DNA from: a virus
IMG/VR virus record: IMGVR_UViG_3300044644_001243
Location: 1-64,000 of that record
DNA length: 64,000 bases
Strand: one strand, 5' to 3'
Positions 17,594-27,000 of this stretch are shown one piece after another (position 1 is the stretch's first letter; every line of letters starts with the position of its first letter). A program made the position numbers and the translations under genes. The notes under the pieces were generated by a model, which had not been told where the DNA came from, did no database searches, and saw only the letters and a program-made list of their open reading frames with translations.

Positions 17594-20500
17594 TATCTAA
17601 AATCTTTTGCTATTAGACCATACAAGTCTGTACCGTCACTTATAAATGTAAATATATCAACAGCATTTGATATTGATGTTAATATTGGTGCAATACCAGA
17701 TTGCCATTTGTACTGAGAACCCCAAGTTACCACTCTAGAACCAGTCGCATTTTGTTTAACAATCATAGTATAAACCGCACCATTCTTAACGTTAGTACCA
17801 TTTGCAATTGTTGTCGTTGCAGCTGATAATATAACATGTTGTATGTTGCTATTATTCCAGTTTGGTGTATGTGTAGCAGTTACAGTACCAGCAGTATAAA
17901 CTGGGTTATTTGCTTGACCAGTATAAGTTAAATTACCATTTATTGTTAAACCAGTCATTGTATTGATATTAACAGATAAATCACCACTAGATTGTTTAAC
18001 AGTTAAATTATTATTTAAATATGTAAACCCAGTCACAGATGTTGAACCAGTACTGAATCCAGTTACATTAAATGTACTACCACTATTATTAGTAAATATA
18101 GCTGTTCCAGTAAAATTACTATATGTACCTCCAGTTACAAACGTATCACTTGTTTTAAAACCAGTTACACTAAATGTACCACCAGTGTTATTTCTAAACG
18201 TAGCTGCACCAGCATTATAAGTACCACCAGTCACAAAAACATCTAGAGGTATCTGTCTAGTTCTAACAAAACCATCACCATTTCTAACTAACATTGTAGT
18301 TATTGAATTATCAGTTGTTGCAGACTGGACATTTAAATATGGTACATAAACCGTATCAGCACTTAACCCATTTATATAAGAACCACCAATAACCGCACTT
18401 CTAATACCAGTAACGGTAGATTCTGTAGACCATATAAAAGATAAATTACCAGTAGCAATTGTGTTATGACCACCAGCAAATGAATAATCACCAAACGATT
18501 CAGTATTTTGTCCAACCGACATTGAAGAAATACCTCTAGCCCACGTTGAATAACCAGCAGCAAATGAATTATCACCATCAGCCATTGTTGAATTGTTTAT
18601 CGCAACAGCATAATCACCATTTGCATCTAACCCAGTACTATTAATAGCCTTTATTGAACCAATACCAGTCGTACCAGAAGCCCATAATGTATCACCACCA
18701 GTTGAACCACTACTAGAACCACTAATACTACTTAAATTCCTATAAGCAATGTTATTATTAGCATCTAATGTTAAAAATCTAGTTGTAGTATTGTCATTAG
18801 CAGCATTTTTAATATTTAATCTTTGAACATAAACTGTATTGTTTGTTGAACCAGTTATATTTTCACCACCTAAAATAACAACGCCTATTTTACCGTATGG
18901 GATAACATTTTTATAACCACCTAAGATAAATGATAATTCAGAATTATTAATAGTGTTACCAGTACCACCAATAATAGCGTTGTAATATCTCGTAAATGCT
19001 GGATTGCTATCAGATAAAATACTGTTATCAGAACCACCAATAAGAGCAGAACCATCACTATCAGCCATTTCGTTTGAATTACCACCAATAATAGCTGCAA
19101 ATTTAGATGAAGTTATTGAGTGAAATTGTCCATTTAATATTGTTGATTGTTTACTATTACCACTAATAGAGTTTGTAAATCCATTAAAAATAACAGCTGT
19201 ATCACTATCTAAAATTTGGTTACCGTAACCATTAAGTATTGATGTATAATTAGGTTGATTTACTCCATCAACAGCTTGATAAATACTATTATTTGCACCA
19301 CCTAAAATGTTTGCATGTGATATACCATAACCATTAATATATGAATTTGAAGCGTTTATAATAGCATTGTTATTTGATTCTAAACCACCAGTATTATCAT
19401 TTATATAAGATTCATATGAACCAATAATTGTTGATGTATCTTGATTTGTAAGTGTAGAGTCAAAAGAGTTATATATACCGTTATATTGATTATCACCTAT
19501 GATAGTGTTTCCATTACCTCCAATAATAGCACTTGATTCATCAGAAACACCACCACCAGTTTGTATTTTGTTATTTGAACCACCAGCAATAAATCCATAT
19601 GCTGGACCATAATATGCAAATGCATCGATAAGGTTATTATAACCACCAATAACAGCTGAACTGTCCGCTTGTATTGTACCATTTTCAGTACCACCCAAAG
19701 CAACACCGTTAAACGTATCAATCAATAAATTAGCATCACCACCAAAAATACCAGAGTTAATACTTATACCAAATAATATATGACCATTACCACCCATTAT
19801 AACACCACTAGTAGAACCAGAATACATATAATGGTCTTTACCACCTAAAATAGCTGAATAATTAGCATATGTACCATAATTGCCAGTTCCAAATTGTCCA
19901 TTACCACTTACAAATTGATGGGCGAATGAAGAAATACCATCAGCTACAACATAATTAGAACCCACACCTTCACCACCAGCATGTGAACTATCACCACTTG
20001 CTAATGTACCAGTACCTTCAGCATGTGACATATCACCACTTGCAATTGTTCCGTTACCTTCAGCATGTGAAGCGATACCACTCGCAATAGTACTACCACC
20101 TTCAGCATGTGACGCTGAACCATATGCTTTAGTTAATTCACCTTCTGCATGTGATGTAGCACCAGTTGCCATAGACGACCAACCTTCAGCATGTGAATAA
20201 TCACCTCTTGCTATTGTATCGTTTCCTTCTGAATGTGACGCATAACCAAATGCTCTTGTTTGAAAACCCTCTGCATGTGAAGCAACACCTCCAGCAATAG
20301 TCTCAACACCAAATGTAGAAGAAGAGGCACCACTAGCAATAGTGTCAACACCAGTAGCTAAAGAAAATTGTCCACTAGCCAATGTTGCATGATTTATTGC
20401 TACAGCATTAGTTCCAGTTGCGTCTAACCCAGTAGTGTTAATAGCTTTTATTGAACCAACACCAGTTGAACCAGATGTCCAATATGAATCAGAACCACCA

Positions 20501-20709
20501 GAGCCACCAGAACCACCAGTTGAAGCACTAAAAGTAATAGTTTCTCCGTTATATTTTTTTAATGTAACTAATCCTCCACTATTTTCAGCTTCATAAATTA
20601 TATGACCTTTTAGGTATATAAAGTTACTATCAACATCTTGATGTGACAATGTAGCATTTCTGGTTAAATCGTTAGCATAAGGGCTATTTAATATTCTTAG
20701 AATTATCAT
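17593..20709 (-). CDS. long beta-solenoid tail fibre with SHAEG repeats
   Basis: A 1038-residue fibre. Residues about 140-250 contain eight 14-residue repeats of the SHAEGxxTxAxGxx type, as in the YadA-like head of trimeric autotransporter adhesins. They are followed by many SxIxGGxxNxI turns (about 280-620) forming a predicted beta-solenoid. A second repeat block and shared modules (VTGGTYNAGAATF, NTGGTFSVTGF) follow. The last 90 residues (HVILSAATTTIANG onward, ending WGSQYKWQSGIAPIL and DLYGLIAKDFR) look like a globular receptor-binding tip. It is a paralogue of the 24022-28857 fibre but lacks its S74 chaperone. Confidence 0.85.
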   Translation of the reverse strand: MIILRILNSPYANDLTRNATLSHQDVDSNFIYLKGHIIYEAENSGGLVTLKKYNGETITFSASTGGSGGSGGSDSYWTSGSTGVGSIKAINTTGLDATGTNAVAINHATLASGQFSLATGVDTIASGASSSTFGVETIAGGVASHAEGFQTRAFGYASHSEGNDTIARGDYSHAEGWSSMATGATSHAEGELTKAYGSASHAEGGSTIASGIASHAEGNGTIASGDMSHAEGTGTLASGDSSHAGGEGVGSNYVVADGISSFAHQFVSGNGQFGTGNYGTYANYSAILGGKDHYMYSGSTSGVIMGGNGHILFGISINSGIFGGDANLLIDTFNGVALGGTENGTIQADSSAVIGGYNNLIDAFAYYGPAYGFIAGGSNNKIQTGGGVSDESSAIIGGNGNTIIGDNQYNGIYNSFDSTLTNQDTSTIIGSYESYINDNTGGLESNNNAIINASNSYINGYGISHANILGGANNSIYQAVDGVNQPNYTSILNGYGNQILDSDTAVIFNGFTNSISGNSKQSTILNGQFHSITSSKFAAIIGGNSNEMADSDGSALIGGSDNSILSDSNPAFTRYYNAIIGGTGNTINNSELSFILGGYKNVIPYGKIGVVILGGENITGSTNNTVYVQRLNIKNAANDNTTTRFLTLDANNNIAYRNLSSISGSSSGSTGGDTLWASGTTGIGSIKAINSTGLDANGDYAVAINNSTMADGDNSFAAGYSTWARGISSMSVGQNTESFGDYSFAGGHNTIATGNLSFIWSTESTVTGIRSAVIGGSYINGLSADTVYVPYLNVQSATTDNSITTMLVRNGDGFVRTRQIPLDVFVTGGTYNAGAATFRNNTGGTFSVTGFKTSDTFVTGGTYSNFTGTAIFTNNSGSTFNVTGFSTGSTSVTGFTYLNNNLTVKQSSGDLSVNINTMTGLTINGNLTYTGQANNPVYTAGTVTATHTPNWNNSNIQHVILSAATTTIANGTNVKNGAVYTMIVKQNATGSRVVTWGSQYKWQSGIAPILTSISNAVDIFTFISDGTDLYGLIAKDFR
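19973..20280 (-). repeat. eight 42-bp SHAEG-coding repeats
   Basis: Units of exactly 42 bases (14 codons) encode SHAEG or close variants (SHSEG, SHAGG). They lie in frame inside the 1038-residue fibre. The period is strict from the first to the last unit. Confidence 0.88.
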
Positions 20710-20722
20710 TTTATTAGTTTTT

Positions 20723-20732
20723 ATATAAATAT
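20723..20732 (-). promoter_or_regulatory. late-type motif before 17593-20709
   Basis: Reads ATATTTATAT on the minus strand, 13 bases upstream of the ATG. One mismatch to the consensus. Confidence 0.45.
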
Positions 20733-20745
20733 TTAAACTTATTGT

Positions 20746-22062
20746 TTATTGGTAGTATTCGATTATAAATCTGAATTTAAAATCTGGTATTGTACCATAA
20801 TTAAAGTCGTAAGCAAATGGTTGTATTTGAAATGAAATATAAGACGAATAAAATACATCAACAATATCACCAGTGTTTATTTCATTATCAGAAATATCCC
20901 AAGTTTGATAATAAGGATAAGCTGTAGAGTTTAATGGTTTATTCCCTATAAATGTACCACCTTCAGTACCTAAACTAACATTTGAATATGAATCAGTATT
21001 AGCTACTTTTTCACCCCATAATGTCCCAGCGTCCCCGATATTTGCTGATGTGTATATTGTACTGGCAGATACGGCAACACCAGATATAACTTTATTCGTA
21101 TACACTCTAAGTAATTCACCATTAGCCGCACCAAGTCTAGTATTTAATATAGAACCATCATATGGTGAATAATAATCAGATTCACCACCAGCCGCTACCC
21201 TAGCTAAAGTACTTCTTGTTCTATTACTATCAATTAAATTAGTATAAATTTTAATCTTACTAATACCTTTCCATGGTGTTTCTGGTCTGAATGCTAAATA
21301 ATAATCACCATTATAATAACTACTTAAAATAGCTGATTTATTTTTACCATCGTAACCCCAATTAGTACTATTAAAATTAGGACCAGCCCCAACATAATTA
21401 GAATTATATGCAGTTATCACTGGATTGGACCCACTTTTAGTTAATGCACTAATTGAAATTGTTATTTCACCACTATCATATTGACCAGTTGCTGGTGTTG
21501 AAAACGTCCACGCACCTGGTAATGGATTCTTAATACAAATGAATTCATATAAATTACCATCTGGTGGTATAACCGCTGGTGTGTTTATTGGTAAATTATT
21601 TACTTGACCACCAATATTAGAAGGAAATATATGTAATAATGTAGAACCATTATTAATTACTTTTACACTTTTTCCAGTAACTGGTTGCGGCAATTTAGTT
21701 GCATAATTAGTTGATGTTACACCAGTAAACACATTAACACCATAAACCATAACAGATGTAGTTGCGGTTGTTGTATTATTGGCATTTAAATTATCATTAA
21801 CAGTATAAATTGAATCAGAAATATTTGAACTACTGCTAATACCAGAAACACTAAATGTTCCACCAGTATTGTTACTAAATGTAATGGTACTATTAGAATA
21901 AGTACCACCAGTTACGAACACATCTGTCGCACCACTTAACACATACTCTTTTAAGTCATCAACAACCATATTTTTGGTTGTCCCAGAATCCATTATTAGG
22001 ATTAATTCAGTACCTTGAATAGCTGTATCCGCAGAAAATTGATTTATTTTTTTATTTAACAT
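20746..22062 (-). CDS. tail fibre protein with distinct C-terminal domain
   Basis: A 438-residue protein. The N-terminus MLNKKINQFSADTAI then GTELILIMDSGTT looks like a virion-attachment segment. It is followed by one copy of the shared shaft module VTGGTYSNSTITFSNNTGGTF. From about residue 95 it becomes a long beta-rich domain without repeats (SVMVYGVNVFTGVTSTNYAT, then PLPGAWTFSTPATGQYDSG). This suggests a tip or side fibre that uses a common stalk element. It has its own late-type motif, with gaps on both sides. Confidence 0.7.
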   Translation of the reverse strand: MLNKKINQFSADTAIQGTELILIMDSGTTKNMVVDDLKEYVLSGATDVFVTGGTYSNSTITFSNNTGGTFSVSGISSSSNISDSIYTVNDNLNANNTTTATTSVMVYGVNVFTGVTSTNYATKLPQPVTGKSVKVINNGSTLLHIFPSNIGGQVNNLPINTPAVIPPDGNLYEFICIKNPLPGAWTFSTPATGQYDSGEITISISALTKSGSNPVITAYNSNYVGAGPNFNSTNWGYDGKNKSAILSSYYNGDYYLAFRPETPWKGISKIKIYTNLIDSNRTRSTLARVAAGGESDYYSPYDGSILNTRLGAANGELLRVYTNKVISGVAVSASTIYTSANIGDAGTLWGEKVANTDSYSNVSLGTEGGTFIGNKPLNSTAYPYYQTWDISDNEINTGDIVDVFYSSYISFQIQPFAYDFNYGTIPDFKFRFIIEYYQ

Positions 22063-22074
22063 TTTTACGTTTTT

Positions 22075-22084
22075 TAATAAATAT
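22075..22084 (-). promoter_or_regulatory. late-type motif before 20746-22062
   Basis: Reads ATATTTATTA on the minus strand, 12 bases upstream of the ATG. One mismatch to the consensus. Confidence 0.45.
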
Positions 22085-22126
22085 GATAAAATTTTACTTT
22101 GTATAGCATATTCAATTATTAATTAA

Positions 22127-24022
22127 TTAATTCCACATGTCACCATATTTTTCAACTATACCTTCATAGCTTAATGGACAAACATAGAATTTAAATTTAG
22201 ATATTTTACCAATGAATGTTCCAGCAAAATTTTCTTCAATTAATAACCCTCTATCGTTAAAATCTAACCCATCAAAAGTTTGACTCTCTAATAACCCTTG
22301 AGACCCACCACCTAAACTAAAATTAAACGGAACACCTACTTGTTTATCTTTATATTCGTTTAGTCTTTTAGCGATAAATTCATCAAATTCATCTACCCAA
22401 TAAATTAATTTACTGTTAATATAAAAAGATAATCTACCCTTTCTTGGTTTTGCTATTTTTAAGTCACAATCATCTAAATAATCTTGTGATTCATATTTAA
22501 TTACCACATGTGTCCACATGTCTTCTGGGACAGTATTTGGTGCTGAATAACCCTCTTCAATTGTGGCACCAGTAACATAAGATACGACACCAGTACTAGC
22601 GGTAACACATTGACCAGTATAAGTTAATAATCTATAACCAATACTACCATCATCTTTTACTCTAAAACCTATAGCATTATCAATAACGTCTATTTGATTA
22701 TTTAATTCCGTAATATCAGATGTAAAACCGCTAAAAGTACAAACAGTGTCTCTTCCTAACCCATCACTTTCACCGCTGCACGAATAACAATTACATTTAT
22801 TACTAGCAGCTCTACCATAAATTAAAAATGGGTTTTGAGTATTGGTTACTCTTTTTGTGTTTTTAACAACAACAATACCTTTTCCGTCATACGAACATGC
22901 GGTTTGAGTTCCTAACCCATCGCAACCACTAGAACATGGGTTACAACCACATCTACCACAAGACGAACTTATTTCAGTTGAATCATTATTTAATATTAAA
23001 AATCTAGTTGATTCCGAAACAATAATTTTTTCATCTTTTTCAGTAACAATATATTCTCCAAACTCATCAATTAAAAAAGATGCTGAATCACCAGATAATC
23101 TTTCATGTGGTTTACACGTTGACCTACCATAAATTAAAAATTGATTTGTGATTAAATCTATCTGTACTGGCGGTGGCGACAATGGTATTGCAATACCGTA
23201 ATCTCCTATAATTCTAACATCAGTTTCTTTTATAGGTGTACACCATGGACTTAATGTATCAGTACAACCAGTAGGTACTACACATGTGCTAGTACATCCA
23301 GTATCAGCACCTTCCCATACATTCCAAAATTTATTTTCAGCTCTAGTACCCATATAGAAGAAAAATCCTTTATTATTTGGGAAATCTTGATTTAATATTT
23401 TGGAATTAGAATTATGACACTCACCTGGATATTCTTGAAAATTTGGATTCAATACGAATTCAGATGACCATCCTATATTCATTCTTACTGGTAAAACTTC
23501 GTAATCATATCCATCTATTTTATAAAAACCTTGATAAAACCCACCACAAAATTGAACAAAAGGGTTAGTAACACCAGTAACAGCATATGTTGTATAATCG
23601 TATTCTTCAGTAGTACCAGTAACTTTATTCATAAACATTTTTTTGTTGTCTTTTTCCAAAATTAAAGTACTTCCAGTCAAAGCTTCAACTAGTGTTTGAT
23701 TTGTAGTATCACCAGTGTTCCTTTCAAAAGTCACATACCCATTATCAATACCAGTTAAACCAAAAGTATCAAATGTATAACCAGTATTTATAGCACCAGA
23801 CCAAGTAGATAAACTAATTATTGTTGTTGAAGTATGTGCACTATTTTTAAATGTTTCTATTTTACCAAAATTAAAGTTAACTGCTGCTCCACAACCAGCA
23901 CCACCTCCACCACCAGCACCACAAGCGTTATAATCATCAGATGTTATTATAAAATCCCAGTAATCAGAATTTGATAATTTTAAATCTAATTTGTTAAAAT
24001 TGAAGTTTTTAATATTTCCCAT
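22127..24022 (-). CDS. cysteine-rich virion protein with LamG-like C-terminus
   Basis: A 631-residue structural protein. It begins with a glycine/cysteine cluster (CGAGGGGGAGCGA, about residues 33-45). The middle has three FLIYGR or FLILNN repeats, two of them followed by Cys-rich loops (CGRCGCNPCSSGCDGLG and CNCYSCSGESDGLG). The C-terminal third has WTHVVIKYES, LSFYINSKLIYWVDEF and FAGTFIGKISKFKFY, a concanavalin-like pattern. The cysteine loops could bind metal or form cross-links, which is an inference. It overlaps the 24022-28857 fibre stop by one base. Confidence 0.7.
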   Translation of the reverse strand: MGNIKNFNFNKLDLKLSNSDYWDFIITSDDYNACGAGGGGGAGCGAAVNFNFGKIETFKNSAHTSTTIISLSTWSGAINTGYTFDTFGLTGIDNGYVTFERNTGDTTNQTLVEALTGSTLILEKDNKKMFMNKVTGTTEEYDYTTYAVTGVTNPFVQFCGGFYQGFYKIDGYDYEVLPVRMNIGWSSEFVLNPNFQEYPGECHNSNSKILNQDFPNNKGFFFYMGTRAENKFWNVWEGADTGCTSTCVVPTGCTDTLSPWCTPIKETDVRIIGDYGIAIPLSPPPVQIDLITNQFLIYGRSTCKPHERLSGDSASFLIDEFGEYIVTEKDEKIIVSESTRFLILNNDSTEISSSCGRCGCNPCSSGCDGLGTQTACSYDGKGIVVVKNTKRVTNTQNPFLIYGRAASNKCNCYSCSGESDGLGRDTVCTFSGFTSDITELNNQIDVIDNAIGFRVKDDGSIGYRLLTYTGQCVTASTGVVSYVTGATIEEGYSAPNTVPEDMWTHVVIKYESQDYLDDCDLKIAKPRKGRLSFYINSKLIYWVDEFDEFIAKRLNEYKDKQVGVPFNFSLGGGSQGLLESQTFDGLDFNDRGLLIEENFAGTFIGKISKFKFYVCPLSYEGIVEKYGDMWN

Positions 24023-27000
24023 TAGAAGTTTTCTAAATTAGTTCTTTTCCAACCAGTACTAGTTTTAACGTACATATAGTTATCATCTCTCGTTATGTTA
24101 CCTTCACTACCAGCAGTATCGTTAGATGATGTTGGTGTGTATAAAGGTATTGTTAATGCATTAGGTTTAAAATCGTTGTTTGTGATGAAATTACCGTTAG
24201 CATCAGTTATCAAATCAGCTGATTGGTCTTGACCTTTTGCATGTAATACACTTAAACCACCACCTAATGATGTTTCTTGCGTTCCATTGAAATTTAATTC
24301 AATGTTATTATCTTCAGCTAATATTGTTTGTGTTTCTAAATGAGTATTATTTGATGTTGTAACACCAGACGATAATTCTTTTACTGCCTCGATTAATAAA
24401 GCAACTACATTATCATAATGCACACCCATATATTCTTCTTCTGTGTTTTTATTCACAAAAGTTAACTCTGGAACTATACTATTAACTTCTTGTGCTATTA
24501 AACCTATCCTAACATCACCATTCGGTTCTTCAGTCCAATTATATTTTACACCTCTTAATTGATTTACTTTATCCAACGCATTAGTAAGTGTTTCAATGTT
24601 TGTTTTTAATCTTTCGTCTGATGTATTTGTAGTTAATGTACCATCAGAAGTATAATGTAATGCACCAGCTGAAGCTGACGAACCAACACCTCTAAATCTA
24701 GCGTTACCATTAACATCTAATCTTTGTGTAGGGTCTTGATTGTGAGGTACATTAATAGCAACATAACCTCTAGATGAACCAGAACCTTGTATATGTAAAT
24801 CTGGGTTATTAGAAGCACCAGCACCAGAAGTTTGACCAGCATAGAATCTAATATAATCAGCACCAGTACCAGATGTTGAACCATCATTTGAAATAATATT
24901 TAACCCATTTGTAAAAATACCAGCATATATGAATGCATCACCTTGATAACCATATACTGTATATATAGCATCATCCCAAGCTCTAGCACCCATACTTATC
25001 GAAGCTAATTTATTTGCGGTATTAGCTGTACCAGCAACCACTCCAACACTTGGTAGACCAGTTGTTGCTGAAAGAGTTATATTACCTACACCAGTACTAC
25101 TATAAAATAATCTATTTCCAGTTCCTCTAGCATCAATCAAATATTGTGGATTACCAGTTTGAATACCAATATAACCTCTATTTGTACCATCACCTTGAAT
25201 CTGAAAATCTGGTACTGCTGCTGCACTAACACTATTTATACCAGCATACATTCTTATATTGTTAGTACCACTACCACCACTTCTATTAATGATGTTTAAG
25301 TTGTTTGTTTTTTGTGATGAACTTAAATATGTATCACCAGAAAGTCCAACCAATTCTGAAGTGGCTGTTGATATTGAATCATCACCCAAAACACCCATTT
25401 GTAAAGATAACCCAAAACCACCTAAATAACTATTAGTAGCAGCCGCTATTTGTGGTACGTTGGTACTATTAGCTGAAAAAACAAAACTCTTAAAAGGTAA
25501 ATCATCACCAGTGTAAATATCAGCCAAAACAAGTCTAGCATTATTAGCTCTAGCATCAATAACATATTCTGGTGTTTTTGTATTTATACCTAATTTAGAT
25601 GCTGTACCGCCACTATTAACAATTAAATTAGGTACATAAACATAATCACTTGTTGTCGCTGTAATATCACTACCACCTAAAATAACGCTTCTACTAACAT
25701 ATTGGTTAATAACATTTCTTCTACCACCAATTATAGCTGAATTATAATTTGTATTAGAAGTAGCATGACCATTTATTGTATTACCAGACCCTCCTAAAAT
25801 TGTACAATGAGCAGTTTTACCAGTAATTGTGTTATCAACACCACCAATTATTGTGCTAAAGTTTGTCACATCATTACCATCAACATTGTCACCACCAGTA
25901 CCAGAATTATAAATGGTGTCAGTACTAAAATCAAGCAATCTATTACGTAATCCACCTAAAATAATTGACGAAGTGTAATTTTGTATTTCATTATATGTCC
26001 CTCCAACGATACTAGAAGATGTTGATGCAGATATAGTATTAAAAGCACCACCTAAAATAGTTTCATTACTCTTTCCTTCAGTTCCAGCTAAATCAAAATG
26101 TATAGTATTACCCATACCAGCCAATATAGCTGAATAAAAATGACCATTAATTGTATTACCAGACCCAGCAATTATTGCTGAACTAATAGTAGTAGCATAA
26201 TTAGCAAATCCTCTTTCGATACTGTTTAGTTTACCACCTAATATTACTGAATCATTTGCAGCGTCTTTAATAACATTTCCAGTACCACCACCAATAAACG
26301 AATTAGAACTACCAGTTATAGTGTTTTCAAAACCACCAGTTATATTAGAATAACTAGATAATTGTAATACTGAAGCAACACTAACATCAGAAGATATATT
26401 ATTTCCAGCACCACCTAAAATACTAGCATAAGATATGTCTTGACCAAAATAAGTGGACCTACTATTCATAGTATTCCCAGACCCACCTACAATAGTATTA
26501 GCATTGCCACCATTACCAACATGACTAGTATAAAGATTCTTATATCCACCAAATATTGAAACATCAGAAACACCTTCACCAGTTACTTTATTTTGATACC
26601 CACCAATAATTGTAACTCTAGCACCACTACCACTAATAAGACTGGTACTAGGATTATATTCATTTTCCTCACCACCAATAATAATTGAACTTGAAACATA
26701 ACTACAATAAGAAGGTTTTATACTATTATTAAGACCACCAATTATACCAGAACGAACACTAGTAAAAGCAGAACAATTCACACCACCTAGTATAAAACTA
26801 CTAACACTACCTATACCAGCTGTTCTACCATCAATTAAGTTATTATTACCACCAGCAATAAATGAATTATCAGCAACATAAATTGAATTATTAGCACCAC
26901 CAATTATAGATTCATTAGATGAATCACCATAGTTATTTAAACAGAAATCAATAAAGTTATTAAAACCTCCAACTATTACTGAATTTGAGTGACCAGAAAT

